The notes: a model not told the origin generated them from the sequence alone. Positions 41,374-51,236 are shown, numbered from the stretch's first letter. The stretch: DNA of 64,000 nt from Pseudomonas capeferrum (GCF_013523055.1 NZ_JAAMQM010000014.1:119366-183365), one strand, 5' to 3'. Numbers and translations: made by a program.

Positions 41374-42825
41374 GTGAGCGCCGCCCTGACCCCTGTCGCT
41401 TTGCGTAACGTTCTGATCGCCTTGATGCTGGCGATTTTCCTGGGCGCACTTGACCAGACCATCGTTGCAATTTCATTACCCGCCATCTCGACACAGTTCA
41501 ATGACGTCGGCCTGCTTGCCTGGGTGATTTCGGGATACCTGGTGGCGATGACGGTCGCTGTGCCTATCTATGGCAAGCTGGGCGACCTTTACGGTCGGCG
41601 TCGGATGATTCTCATCGGCATTGCCTTGTTCACCTTTGCTTCCATGGGCTGTGCCCTGGCTCAGAACATGCAGCAGTTGGTGTTCGCCAGGGTCCTTCAG
41701 GGTATTGGTGCGGGCGGCATGGTGTCGGTAAGCCAGGCAATCATCGGCGACCTGGTGCCACCGCGAGAGCGCGGACGTTATCAAGGCTACTTCAGCAGCA
41801 TGTACGCGCTGGCCAGCGTTGCCGGGCCGGTGCTGGGTGGATGGCTCACGGCCTATCTGTCATGGCACTGGGTTTTCTGGATCAACCTGCCGCTTGGTCT
41901 GTGTGCCTGGTGGGTTGCCTATCGCGTCTTGGGTGGCCTGCCGGTCGTTCGCCGCCAAGCACGGGTGGACTATCTCGGTGCCCTGCTGTTGGTCCTGGGT
42001 CTGGGCAGCCTGATGCTGGGCATCACCTTGGTCGGCCAGGGTCATGACTGGGGGTCGCTGGTGGTGACCGGCCTGCTGAGCGGTGGGCTGCTGGGCCTGA
42101 TCGCTTTCATCGGCCATGAACGCCGGGCCCTGGAGCCACTCTTGCCGCTCGACCTGTTCGGCAATCGCGTCGCGGTGCTGTGCTGGTGCGTGATCTTCTG
42201 CGCCAGCTTCCAGTCGATGTCCTTGACCATGCTGATGCCGCTACGTTTTCAGGGCATTACCGGAAGCGGTGCGGACAGTGCCGCGCTGCACCTGCTGCCA
42301 TTGGCCATGGGCCTGCCGATCGGCGCTTTCACCGGCGGACGCCTGACAAGCCACACCGCTCGCTACAAGCCGCAGATTCTCGCTGGAGCGGTCCTGATGC
42401 CTATCGCCATACTGGGCATGGCCTTGTCACCTCCCCAAGCCGGCCTCGCCAGCGCCGTGTTCATGCTGCTGACCGGCATAGCTTGCGGCTTGCAATTTCC
42501 GACCACGCTGGTCGCCACGCAGAGCGCGGTCGACAAGCGGGATATCGGTGTGGCGACCAGCACCACCAACCTGTTCCGCTCGATGGGCGGGGCCGTGGGC
42601 GTTGCCTGCATGTCGAGCCTGCTACTGGGGATGCTGCAGCACAATGGTCTTGGAACCCCTGCAAACCCCTTATTGGGCAGTCTTTCGACAGGTGGTTCCA
42701 CTACCGGCGCCCAATCCTTGCAAGAAACCTTCGGTCAGTTGTTAATGATCAGTGCCGGTTTTGCCGGGCTTGCCATAGTAGCCGCCTGGCTGCTGCCGGA
42801 TCGACAGTTACGAGGGCGGGAATGA
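41374..42825 (+). CDS. MFS multidrug exporter, EmrB/QacA (DHA2) family
   Basis: This 483-residue protein has 14 predicted helices. The N-terminal motif LGALDQTIVAISLPAI is the DHA2 motif (LD.TIVNVALP type), followed by GKLGDLYGRRRMI in loop 2-3 and motif C, GPVLGGWLTAYLSWHWVFWINLPLG. It starts with GTG at 41374. The gene points toward ttgR, which is convergent. Export of drugs, detergents or phenolics by proton antiport is expected for the family. Its place next to ttgR-ttgABC is shared with P. putida KT2440, as I recall. Confidence 0.88.
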   Translation: MSAALTPVALRNVLIALMLAIFLGALDQTIVAISLPAISTQFNDVGLLAWVISGYLVAMTVAVPIYGKLGDLYGRRRMILIGIALFTFASMGCALAQNMQQLVFARVLQGIGAGGMVSVSQAIIGDLVPPRERGRYQGYFSSMYALASVAGPVLGGWLTAYLSWHWVFWINLPLGLCAWWVAYRVLGGLPVVRRQARVDYLGALLLVLGLGSLMLGITLVGQGHDWGSLVVTGLLSGGLLGLIAFIGHERRALEPLLPLDLFGNRVAVLCWCVIFCASFQSMSLTMLMPLRFQGITGSGADSAALHLLPLAMGLPIGAFTGGRLTSHTARYKPQILAGAVLMPIAILGMALSPPQAGLASAVFMLLTGIACGLQFPTTLVATQSAVDKRDIGVATSTTNLFRSMGGAVGVACMSSLLLGMLQHNGLGTPANPLLGSLSTGGSTTGAQSLQETFGQLLMISAGFAGLAIVAAWLLPDRQLRGRE

Positions 42826-42864
42826 GGGGGGAGGAAACACTCCCTCACAAAGCTTCACAAAGTC

Positions 42865-43497
42865 TCATTTGCGCAAGGCAGGGCTCAGGCGCAGCATATC
42901 GAGCCCTGTATCGACCCATTTGCACGCATCGCCAAGCAGGTCAAAGCCGTCCGGCAATAACAGCCAGCGTCCGATCAGCCCATCGATGTAGGCGAATAAC
43001 GCGAGCGCGGCGCGTTCGGTGTTCAGGTCTGCAGGTAGCTGTTCACGCCGTACAGCATTGTTCATGGCCAGCAGAATGCCGTTGTGGCATTCAAGGGTTG
43101 AACTCTGCCGCTGCTGGCGTATCTCGCACATATCATCGGTAAATTCGCACTTGTGATGCAGAATTTCATTGATTCGCCGCGTTCGCGGATCCAGCACCAG
43201 TTGATGCACCAGCTGCATCAGCAATTGGCGCATGCAACCCAACGGGTCGAGCTCATCTTCGTTCTCAGTGGCGCGCGCCAGGGGGTCAAGGCCTTCATGC
43301 AGGGTATCGAGCAACGCCTGTACCAACTCGGCCTTGTTGTTGAAGTGCCAGTAGATCGCCCCACGGGTCACACCCGCCAGTTCAGCGATATCCGCCAGGG
43401 TGGTACGCGCCACTCCACGCTTGTGGAATGCCCTTTCGGCGGCCTCGATGATCTGGGCACGCGTTTCCTGGGCTTCCTCTTTGGTTCGACGGACCAT
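42865..43497 (-). CDS. ttgR: TetR-family repressor TtgR
   Basis: This 210-residue protein has an N-terminal helix-turn-helix (TLADIAELAGVTRGAIYWHFNN, about residues 33-54) and a C-terminal ligand domain with the family residues NEILHHKCEFTDDM and FAYIDGLIGRWLL. It matches P. putida TtgR in length and sequence as I know it. TtgR represses itself and ttgABC and is released by chloramphenicol, tetracycline and plant flavonoids. It is divergent from ttgA with the operator in between. Confidence 0.95.
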   Translation of the reverse strand: MVRRTKEEAQETRAQIIEAAERAFHKRGVARTTLADIAELAGVTRGAIYWHFNNKAELVQALLDTLHEGLDPLARATENEDELDPLGCMRQLLMQLVHQLVLDPRTRRINEILHHKCEFTDDMCEIRQQRQSSTLECHNGILLAMNNAVRREQLPADLNTERAALALFAYIDGLIGRWLLLPDGFDLLGDACKWVDTGLDMLRLSPALRK

Positions 43498-43623
43498 GGC
43501 AGTAAAACCTCATCGGGGGCCACACGCATTTATCGCATGCGTGGATCAGGCCGGGCACCTCTATCAGGATGCTTCCGGATAACGGATTCAGTGCGGAGGG
43601 GATAACCGACCTGCCCTCTGCGG

Positions 43624-43657
43624 TATTTACAAACAGACGCGAATGTAAGTATATTCG
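43624..43657. promoter_or_regulatory. TtgR operator and overlapping ttgR/ttgA promoters
   Basis: TATTTACAAACAGACGCGAATGTAAGTATATTC (from 43624) matches the published P. putida TtgR operator core (TATTTACAAACAACCATGAATGTAAGTATATTC) except in the middle of the spacer. The half-sites TTTACA and TGTAAG form the pseudopalindrome. It lies about 100 bases before ttgA and 125 before ttgR. Confidence 0.92.
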
Positions 43658-43751
43658 TTAGTAAGCTACTTATCCACTCGATGACATTTTTTTGTCAGAA
43701 CATTTTCATTACTCTTGAGCATCTCCCAGCTCTCGCGACCCGAGGATCCTC

Positions 43752-44906
43752 ATGCAACTCAAGCCAGCTGTTACCGCTCTGGTTTCCGCCGTCGCCCTGG
43801 CCACTCTGCTAAGCGGCTGCAAGAAAGAAGAAACTGCCCCAGCGGCGCAGGCTCCTCAGGTCGGCGTTGTCACCCTGCAGCCGCAAGCCTTCACGCTGAC
43901 CTCGGAGCTGCCCGGCCGCACCAGCGCCTACCGTGTCGCCGAGGTGCGCCCGCAGGTCAATGGCATCATTCTCAAGCGCCTGTTCAAGGAAGGCAGCGAC
44001 GTCAAGGCGGGCCAGCAGCTCTATCAGATCGACCCTGCCGTCTATGAAGCCGCCCTGGCCAACGCCCAGGCGACCCTGCAAGCCAGCCGTTCCCTGGCCG
44101 GGCGTTACAAGCAACTGATCGAGGAGCAGGCCGTCAGCAAACAGGAATACGACGATGCCAATGCCAAGCGCCTGCAGGCCGAGGCGGCGCTGCAGACCGC
44201 GCAGATCGACTTGCGCTATACTAAGGTCCTGGCACCGATCAGTGGCCGGATCGGGCGCTCCAATGTCACCGAAGGCGCGCTGGTCAGCAACGGCCAGAAC
44301 AACGCCATGGCAACCATCCAGCAACTCGACCCGATCTATGTCGACGTGACCCAATCTTCCGCCGAGCTGCTCAAGCTGCGCCGCGACCTGGCCAGCGGAA
44401 ACCTGCAGAAAGTCGGCGACAATGCCGCCAAGGTCCAACTGATTCTCGAGGACGGCAGCACCTTTGGCCAAGAGGGCCGCCTGGAATTCTCCGAAGTGTC
44501 CGTGGACGAGACGACCGGATCCGTGACCCTGCGTGCCGTATTCCCCAACCCTGAGCACACGCTCCTGCCGGGCATGTTCGTTCATGCTCGCCTGCAGGCT
44601 GGCGTCAATGCCAACGCCATACTGGCACCGCAGCAAGGCGTGACCCGCGACCTCAAGGGCGCACCGACCGCCCTGGTGGTCAATCAGGAGAACAAGGTCG
44701 AGCTGCGCCAGCTCAAGGCCAACCGTACCCTGGGCAACGACTGGCTCATCGAGGAAGGCTTGAACCCTGGCGACCGCCTGATCACCGAAGGCCTGCAGTA
44801 CGTGCGTCCAGGCGTCGAGGTCAAGGTCAGCGAGGCGACCAACATCAAGAAGCCGGCCGATCCAACCCAGGCCAATGCAGTGAAAGCAGACGCCAAAGCG
44901 GAGTAA
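43752..44906 (+). CDS. ttgA: RND efflux periplasmic adaptor TtgA
   Basis: This 384-residue lipoprotein has lipobox ATLLSGC (Cys at about residue 23). The membrane-fusion layout follows: LPGRTSAYRVAEVRPQVNGI, a lipoyl segment (EGSDVKAGQQLYQIDPAVYE), an alpha-helical hairpin (residues about 95-165), the second lipoyl half (VLAPISGRIGRSNVTEGALV) and beta-barrel and membrane-proximal domains. It links TtgB to TtgC in the TtgABC pump (an AcrA/MexA homologue). It is 3 bases before ttgB in one operon. Confidence 0.96.
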   Translation: MQLKPAVTALVSAVALATLLSGCKKEETAPAAQAPQVGVVTLQPQAFTLTSELPGRTSAYRVAEVRPQVNGIILKRLFKEGSDVKAGQQLYQIDPAVYEAALANAQATLQASRSLAGRYKQLIEEQAVSKQEYDDANAKRLQAEAALQTAQIDLRYTKVLAPISGRIGRSNVTEGALVSNGQNNAMATIQQLDPIYVDVTQSSAELLKLRRDLASGNLQKVGDNAAKVQLILEDGSTFGQEGRLEFSEVSVDETTGSVTLRAVFPNPEHTLLPGMFVHARLQAGVNANAILAPQQGVTRDLKGAPTALVVNQENKVELRQLKANRTLGNDWLIEEGLNPGDRLITEGLQYVRPGVEVKVSEATNIKKPADPTQANAVKADAKAE

Positions 44907-44909
44907 ACC

Positions 44910-47900
44910 ATGTCGAAGTTCTTTATTGATCGCCCGATCTTCGCGTGGGTGATCGCTCTGGTGATCATGCTGGTCGGCGCCTTGTCGATCCTGAAGCTGC
45001 CGATCAACCAGTACCCCAGCATCGCGCCGCCGGCCATTGCCATCGCCGTGAGCTACCCAGGTGCCTCGGCGCAGACCGTGCAGGACACCGTAGTGCAGGT
45101 CATCGAGCAACAGCTCAACGGTATCGACAACCTGCGCTATGTCTCCTCGGAGAGCAACTCCGACGGCAGCATGACCATCACCGCCACCTTCGAGCAGGGC
45201 ACCAACCCCGATACCGCCCAGGTCCAGGTCCAGAACAAGCTGAACCTGGCGACCCCGTTGCTGCCGCAAGAAGTGCAGCAACAGGGCATCCGCGTGACCA
45301 AGGCGGTGAAGAACTTCCTGATGGTGATCGGCCTGGTGTCGGAAGACGGCAGCATGACCAAGGACGACCTGGCCAACTACATCGTCTCCAACATGCAGGA
45401 TCCGGTTTCCCGGACCGCGGGCGTGGGTGACTTCCAGGTCTTCGGCGCTCAGTACGCCATGCGCATCTGGCTCGATCCGGCCAAGCTGAACAAGTTCCAG
45501 CTGACGCCCGTCGATGTGCGTACCGCGGTCACCGCGCAGAACGTCCAGGTATCCTCCGGTCAGCTCGGCGGCCTGCCTGCCGTGCCGGGCACCCAGCTCA
45601 ACGCCACCATCATCGGCAAGACCCGTCTGCAGACCGCCGAGCAGTTCGAGAAGATACTGCTCAAGGTCAACAATGACGGTTCGCAAGTGCGTCTGGGTGA
45701 CGTCGCCGAGGTCGGTCTGGGTGGCGAAAACTACGCAATCAGTGCGCAGTTCAACGGCAAGCCGGCCTCGGGCCTGGCGGTCAAGCTGGCAACCGGTGCC
45801 AACGCCCTGGATACCGCCAAGGCGCTACGCCAGACCATCAGCGACCTGGAGCCGTTCTTCCCGCCGGGCATGAAGGCGGTGTTCCCTTACGACACCACGC
45901 CTGTGGTTACCGAATCGATCAGCGGAGTCGTTCATACCCTGATCGAGGCGGTCGTCCTGGTGTTCCTGGTGATGTACCTGTTCCTGCAGAACTTCCGCGC
46001 CACGGTGATCACCACCATGACGGTGCCGGTGGTACTGCTCGGGACCTTCGGCATCCTCGCCGCGTTCGGCTTCAGCATCAACACCCTGACCATGTTCGCC
46101 ATGGTCCTGGCCATCGGCCTGCTGGTGGACGATGCCATCGTCGTGGTGGAAAACGTCGAGCGGGTAATGGCCGAGGATGGGCTCCCGCCCAAGGAAGCGA
46201 CAAAACGGTCCATGGAGCAGATCCAGGGTGCGTTGGTCGGTATCGCCCTCGTGCTTTCGGCGGTACTGTTGCCGATGGCCTTCTTCGGTGGCTCCACTGG
46301 CGTGATCTACCGGCAGTTCTCGATCACCATCGTCTCGGCGATGGGCCTGTCGGTTCTCGTTGCGCTGATCTTCACCCCGGCACTGTGCGCCACCATGCTC
46401 AAGCCGATCACCAAGGGACAGCATCACGAGCCCAAGCGCGGCTTCTTCGGCTGGTTCAACCGCAGCTTCGACCGTAGCGTGCGTGGTTACGAGCGCAGCG
46501 TCGGCAGCATCTTGCGCAACAAGGCCCCGTTCCTGCTGGCCTATGCCCTGATCATCGTAGGCATGATCTGGCTGTTCATGCGCATCCCTACCGCGTTCCT
46601 GCCTGAAGAAGACCAGGGGGTACTGTTCGCCCAGGTCCAGACGCCTGCCGGATCGAGCGCCGAGCGCACCCAGACAGTGGTCGATCAGATGCGCGAATAC
46701 CTGCTCAAGGACGAAGCCGATACTGTCTCTTCGGTATTCACCGTCACCGGCTTCAACTTCGCCGGCCGTGGCCAGAGTTCGGGCATGGCGTTCATCATGC
46801 TCAAGCCCTGGGAGGAGCGTACCGCGGAAAACAGCGTCTTCAGCTTGGCTACCCGCGCCCAGCAGCACTTCTTCAGCTTCCGCGACGCGATGGTGTTCGC
46901 CTTCGCCCCGCCGGCGGTACTGGAACTGGGTAACGCCACCGGTTTCGATGTGTTCCTTCAGGACCGCGCCGGTGTCGGCCATGAAAAGCTGATGGAAGCG
47001 CGTGGTGAGTTTCTTGCCAAGGCTTCGCAGAGCAAGATCCTCGCCGGTGTACGTCCGAACGGTCTGAACGACGAGCCGCAGTACCAGTTGATCGTCGATG
47101 ACGAACGTGCGAGTGCTCTGGGCGTGACCATCGCCGACATCAACAACACCTTGTCGATCGCACTGGGTGGCAGCTACGTCAACGACTTCATCGATCGTGG
47201 TCGAGTCAAGAAGGTCTATATCCAGGGTGAATCGAGTGCCCGGATGAGCCCTGAAGACCTGCAGAAGTGGTATGTGCGCAACGGTGCGGGCGAAATGGTT
47301 CCGTTCTCTTCGTTCGCCCGTGGCGAGTGGACGTACGGATCGCCGAAGCTGTCGCGTTACAACGGCGTCGAGGCGGTCGAAATCCTGGGTGCTCCGGCGC
47401 CTGGCTACAGTACCGGTGAAGCCATGGCCGAAGTCGAGCGTATCGCTGGCGAACTGCCGGACGGTATCGGCTATGCCTGGACCGGCATGTCGTACGAGGA
47501 AAAGCTCTCCGGCTCGCAGATGCCGGCGCTGTTCGCCCTCTCGCTGCTGTTCGTGTTCCTGTGCCTGGCGGCGCTGTACGAAAGCTGGTCGATCCCGATC
47601 GCGGTCGTACTGGTCGTGCCACTGGGTATCATCGGTGCCCTGATCGCGGCCAGCATGCGTGGCCTGTCCAACGACGTATACTTCCTGGTCGGCCTGTTGA
47701 CCACCATCGGCCTGGCGGCGAAGAACGCGATCCTGATCGTCGAATTCGCCAAGGAACTGCACGAGCAGGGCCGCAGCCTGGCCGACGCGGCCATCGAGGC
47801 CTGTCGCATGCGTCTGCGTCCGATCATCATGACCTCGCTTGCCTTCATTCTCGGCGTGGTACCGTTGACTATCGCTACTGGCGCGGGCTCGGGCAGCCAG

Positions 47901-48062
47901 CATGCCATCGGTACCGGCGTGATCGGCGGGATGATCACGGCGACCGTGCTGGCCATCTTCTGGGTTCCACTGTTCTTCGTAGTCGTGTCGTCACTGTTCA
48001 CCAGCAAGAAGCCGGAAACCGACGCCACCCCTGACACTCCACGCTATGAGGCTGGGCAATGA
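44910..48062 (+). CDS. ttgB: RND efflux inner-membrane pump TtgB
   Basis: This 1050-residue HAE1 pump has 12 helices. The N-terminus MSKFFIDRPIFAWVIALVIM is that of MexB/AcrB. The proton relay lies in helix 4 (AIGLLVDDAIVVVENVERVM, with the Asp pair near residue 406-407) and helix 10 contains the conserved Lys (GLAAKNAILIVEFAKEL). Length is standard. It exports toluene-type solvents, antibiotics and phenolics. It overlaps ttgC by 4 bases. Confidence 0.97.
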   Translation: MSKFFIDRPIFAWVIALVIMLVGALSILKLPINQYPSIAPPAIAIAVSYPGASAQTVQDTVVQVIEQQLNGIDNLRYVSSESNSDGSMTITATFEQGTNPDTAQVQVQNKLNLATPLLPQEVQQQGIRVTKAVKNFLMVIGLVSEDGSMTKDDLANYIVSNMQDPVSRTAGVGDFQVFGAQYAMRIWLDPAKLNKFQLTPVDVRTAVTAQNVQVSSGQLGGLPAVPGTQLNATIIGKTRLQTAEQFEKILLKVNNDGSQVRLGDVAEVGLGGENYAISAQFNGKPASGLAVKLATGANALDTAKALRQTISDLEPFFPPGMKAVFPYDTTPVVTESISGVVHTLIEAVVLVFLVMYLFLQNFRATVITTMTVPVVLLGTFGILAAFGFSINTLTMFAMVLAIGLLVDDAIVVVENVERVMAEDGLPPKEATKRSMEQIQGALVGIALVLSAVLLPMAFFGGSTGVIYRQFSITIVSAMGLSVLVALIFTPALCATMLKPITKGQHHEPKRGFFGWFNRSFDRSVRGYERSVGSILRNKAPFLLAYALIIVGMIWLFMRIPTAFLPEEDQGVLFAQVQTPAGSSAERTQTVVDQMREYLLKDEADTVSSVFTVTGFNFAGRGQSSGMAFIMLKPWEERTAENSVFSLATRAQQHFFSFRDAMVFAFAPPAVLELGNATGFDVFLQDRAGVGHEKLMEARGEFLAKASQSKILAGVRPNGLNDEPQYQLIVDDERASALGVTIADINNTLSIALGGSYVNDFIDRGRVKKVYIQGESSARMSPEDLQKWYVRNGAGEMVPFSSFARGEWTYGSPKLSRYNGVEAVEILGAPAPGYSTGEAMAEVERIAGELPDGIGYAWTGMSYEEKLSGSQMPALFALSLLFVFLCLAALYESWSIPIAVVLVVPLGIIGALIAASMRGLSNDVYFLVGLLTTIGLAAKNAILIVEFAKELHEQGRSLADAAIEACRMRLRPIIMTSLAFILGVVPLTIATGAGSGSQHAIGTGVIGGMITATVLAIFWVPLFFVVVSSLFTSKKPETDATPDTPRYEAGQ

Positions 48063-49513
48063 GTAAGTCCCTGTTAACCCTGGCGGTAACCGCGTTCATT
48101 CTTGGCGGCTGCTCGCTGATTCCCGACTACCAGACACCCGAAGCGCCGGTGGCTGCGCAGTGGCCGCAAGGCCCTGCGTACTCGCCCGCCGAGTCGGCCG
48201 CCGTTGCCGCTGCCGAGCAAGGCTGGCGCCAGGTCTTCAACGATCCTGCCTTGCAGCAGCTGATCCAGACGTCGCTGGTGAATAACCGCGACCTGCGGGT
48301 CGCCGCGCTGAACATCGAGGCCTATCGGGCGCAATACCGCATCCAGCGCGCCGACCTGTTCCCGGCGGTCTCGGCGACTGGCAGCGGTACCCGCCAGCGT
48401 GTGCCTGCCGACCTGTCCCAAACCGGCGAGTCGGGCATCACCAGCCAGTATTCGGCCACCGTCGGCGTGAGCGCCTACGAGCTCGACCTGTTCGGTCGCG
48501 TTCGCAGCCTGAGTCAGCAGGCGCTGGAAATCTACCTGTCCAGCGAGGAAGCACGTCGCTCCACGCAGATCAGCCTGGTCGCCAGCGTCGCCAACGCTTA
48601 CTACACCTGGCAGGCCGACCAGTCGCTGCTCAAGCTGACCGAGGACACCCTCGAGACGTACGAGCAGAGCTTCGCGCTGACGCGCCGTAGCAACGAGGTC
48701 GGGGTCTCTTCGGCGCTCGACCTGAGCCAGGCCCGCACCGCCGTCGAAGGTGCTCGAGTCAAGCTGTCGCAGTATCAGCGTCTGGTCGCCCAGGACCTCA
48801 ACAACCTGACCGTGCTGCTCGGCACCGGCATTCCGGCCGACCTGCCGGCCTCCCTCAAGCTCGACGCCGACCAACTGGCCGAAGTACCGGCCGGCCTGCC
48901 CTCCGACCTGCTGCAGCGGCGTCCGGACATCGTCGAGGCCGAGCACCTGCTCAAGGCAGCCAACGCCAACATCGGCGCCGCGCGGGCCGCGTTCTTCCCA
49001 AGCATCAGCCTGACCGCCAATGCCGGGACCCTGAGCCCGGACATGGACGGGCTGTTCAAGGGCGGTTCCGGCACCTGGCTGTTCCAGCCGCAGATCAATC
49101 TGCCGATCTTCACCGCGGGCAGCCTGAAGGCCAGCCTGGATTACTCGAAGATTCAGAAAGACATCAACGTCGCCCAGTACGAAAAGACCATCCAGACCGC
49201 CTTCCAGGAAGTCTCCGATGGCCTTGCCGCACGCAAGACGTTCAAGGAGCAGCTGCAGGCGCAACGTGACCTGGTGGCCGCCAACCAGGATTACCATCGC
49301 CTCGCGGAGCGCCGCTACCGTATCGGTATCGACAGCAACCTGACCTTCCTCGACGCCCAGCGCAACCTGTTCAGTGCCCAGCAGGCCCTGATCAGCGATC
49401 GCCTGTCGCAGTTGGTCAGCGAGGTCAACCTGTACAGGGCCCTCGGAGGCGGCTGGTACGAGCGCACCGGTCAAGCCAACCAACAGGCTGCGGTAGACAC
49501 GCCCAAAGGCTGA
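48059..49513 (+). CDS. ttgC: Outer-membrane efflux channel TtgC
   Basis: This 484-residue TolC/OprM-type lipoprotein has a signal ending in FILGGCSLIPDY (Cys near residue 20) and two repeated OEP domains (SATVGVSAYELDLFGRVRSL; LPSDLLQRRPDIVEAEHLL; SPDMDGLFKGGSGTWLFQP). Each contributes coiled helices of the periplasmic tunnel. It is the last gene of the ttgABC operon and is followed by a terminator. Length and motifs are complete. Confidence 0.96.
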   Translation: MSKSLLTLAVTAFILGGCSLIPDYQTPEAPVAAQWPQGPAYSPAESAAVAAAEQGWRQVFNDPALQQLIQTSLVNNRDLRVAALNIEAYRAQYRIQRADLFPAVSATGSGTRQRVPADLSQTGESGITSQYSATVGVSAYELDLFGRVRSLSQQALEIYLSSEEARRSTQISLVASVANAYYTWQADQSLLKLTEDTLETYEQSFALTRRSNEVGVSSALDLSQARTAVEGARVKLSQYQRLVAQDLNNLTVLLGTGIPADLPASLKLDADQLAEVPAGLPSDLLQRRPDIVEAEHLLKAANANIGAARAAFFPSISLTANAGTLSPDMDGLFKGGSGTWLFQPQINLPIFTAGSLKASLDYSKIQKDINVAQYEKTIQTAFQEVSDGLAARKTFKEQLQAQRDLVAANQDYHRLAERRYRIGIDSNLTFLDAQRNLFSAQQALISDRLSQLVSEVNLYRALGGGWYERTGQANQQAAVDTPKG

Positions 49514-49529
49514 TCCTGCCGTGCATGCC

Positions 49530-49557
49530 AAGCCCACCCTTCGCGGTGGGCTTTTTA
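49530..49557 (+). terminator. Rho-independent terminator of ttgABC
   Basis: AGCCCACC (49531-49538) pairs with GGTGGGCT (49545-49552) around CTTCGC, followed by a run of five T residues. It lies 17 bases after the ttgC stop. Confidence 0.9.
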
Positions 49558-49742
49558 TTGCCCCGTACTTTTCGTTCGATTAACGCCCTGTTCCGCGCTC
49601 CGCGAATTGTCTTGGGACTTCCCTCCCCCGCACCATCGACGCGCGATCTTTCTTGCATAGATCCATCCAGCAATCGGACCTTGCTGCGCTGCTATTCGCG
49701 TGGCGAACCGGCTCGCCAATAAAAACAAGAGATCCACCTTAG

Positions 49743-50996
49743 ATGAGCACTTTGCAATCCGCCCGATCCCTGCTGCCTGGCCTATTGGCCGCGACATTCG
49801 CGTTACCCGTCGTGGCCGCCGAACAAGGTTTCCTAGAAGACGGCAAAGCTACCCTCAACCTGCGCAATTTCTATTTCAACCGCAACTTCGTCGACCCGGC
49901 CAATGCCCAGGGCAAGGCCGAAGAATGGACTCAGAGCCTGATTCTCGATGCGCGTTCCGGCTTTACCCAAGGCGCCGTGGGTTTTGGCGTGGATATCCTG
50001 GGCCTGTACTCGGTCAAGCTCGATGGCGGTCGGGGAACGGCTGGTACCCAACTGCTGCCGGTACACGACGATGGTCGCCCGGCGCAGGACTTCGGTCGTC
50101 TCGGCGTTGCCTTCAAGGCCCGCGTTTCGCAAACCGAACTCAAGGTAGGCGAATGGATGCCCCTGCTGCCGATACTTCGAGCAGACGATGGCCGCTCGCT
50201 GCCGCAGACTTTTCGCGGCGGCCAGTTGACTTCACGCCAGATCGAGGGCCTGACCCTGTATGCCGGCCAGTTTCGCGCCAACAGTCCGCGCAATGATGCC
50301 AGCATGCAGGACATGTCACTCAACGGGCGCGCGGCCTTTACTTCGGACCGCTTCAACTTTGCCGGCGGCGAGTACAGTTTCAACGACAAGCGCACCCTGA
50401 TCGGCTTGTGGGACGCGCAACTCAAGGACATCTATCGCCAGCAGTACGTCAACCTGATACACAGCCAGCCTGTGGGCGCATGGACCCTGGGGGCCAACCT
50501 CGGTTACTTCATCGGCAAGGAGGACGGCGCCGAACGAGCCGGCGAGCTGGACAACCGCACCGCCTCGGCCATGCTCTCGGCGCGTTTCCAGGGCAACACG
50601 TTCTACATCGGCTTGCAGAAGGTCAGCGGCGATGATGCCTGGCTACGGGTCAATGGCACCAGCGGTGGCACGCTGGCCAACGACAGCTACAACGCAAGCT
50701 TCGATAATGCGGGCGAGCGCTCCTGGCAGTTGCGACATGACTTCAACTTCGTCAACTTGGGCGTACCTGGTTTGACGCTGATGAACCGCTATATCAAGGG
50801 CGACAACGTCCACACCGGCGGCCGTACCGATGGACGAGAGTGGGCGCGTGAATCGGAGTTGGCCTACGTAATACAGAGCGGCACCTTCAAGGATTTGTCG
50901 ATCAGATGGCGGAACTCGACCATGCGCCGGGATTTCAGCAGCAACGCCTTCGACGAGAATCGTCTTATCGTCAACTATCCGTTGAACCTGTTGTAA
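49743..50996 (+). CDS. OprD-family porin, BenF-like
   Basis: This 417-residue precursor has a signal peptide (LLPGLLAATFALPVVAAE) and the OprD block FLEDGKATLNLRNFYFNRNF. It also has LPVHDDGRPAQDFGRLG and SLPQTFRGGQLTSRQIEGL, and a terminal beta-strand ending NYPLNLL. It resembles the opdH product of this window along its length. Its place between ttgABC and the pca genes suggests aromatic-acid uptake, and in KT2440 the gene at this place is called BenF-like. The specificity is inferred. It appears monocistronic. Confidence 0.87.
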   Translation: MSTLQSARSLLPGLLAATFALPVVAAEQGFLEDGKATLNLRNFYFNRNFVDPANAQGKAEEWTQSLILDARSGFTQGAVGFGVDILGLYSVKLDGGRGTAGTQLLPVHDDGRPAQDFGRLGVAFKARVSQTELKVGEWMPLLPILRADDGRSLPQTFRGGQLTSRQIEGLTLYAGQFRANSPRNDASMQDMSLNGRAAFTSDRFNFAGGEYSFNDKRTLIGLWDAQLKDIYRQQYVNLIHSQPVGAWTLGANLGYFIGKEDGAERAGELDNRTASAMLSARFQGNTFYIGLQKVSGDDAWLRVNGTSGGTLANDSYNASFDNAGERSWQLRHDFNFVNLGVPGLTLMNRYIKGDNVHTGGRTDGREWARESELAYVIQSGTFKDLSIRWRNSTMRRDFSSNAFDENRLIVNYPLNLL

Positions 50997-51041
50997 GGTC
51001 GGCAAGCGTCAGCAAGCGCAATAGCCGCTGGCGCACAGCTG

Positions 51042-51101
51042 ATGCCGATCAGTTAAGGCCAATGGGGCTTGGACCCGTGTAGGAGCTGGCTTGGCGCGCG
51101 A
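51042..51101. repeat. Repeat unit TGCCGATCAGTTAAGGCCAATGGGGCT with degenerate REP
   Basis: ATGCCGATCAGTTAAGGCCA to 51069 matches 63897-63924 in 26 of 28 bases. Its first part matches the outer arms of the element at 20420-20662. A degraded REP follows at about 51077-51101 (TGTAGGAGCTGGCTTGGCGC; compare TGTAGGAGCGGGCTTGCCCGC). It is non-coding, between the porin and Mpo1-like genes. Confidence 0.75.
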
Positions 51102-51236
51102 TTTGGTCAGCCAGTGGCATCCAACCGAGTAAAGGTGCGCTGCACAGCGACGAGCGCATACGGCTCTGCCGCGTTCGAACAGCTATCCTGCTTTGTACGG
51201 ACGGTCGCGAACCCGAGCCCCAATGGAGGAACAACC

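Noticed and set aside
43809..47903. Two long minus-strand frames (625 and 692 codons) opposite ttgA/ttgB
   Set aside because: Shadows of the efflux genes. ttgAB motifs are complete on the plus strand.
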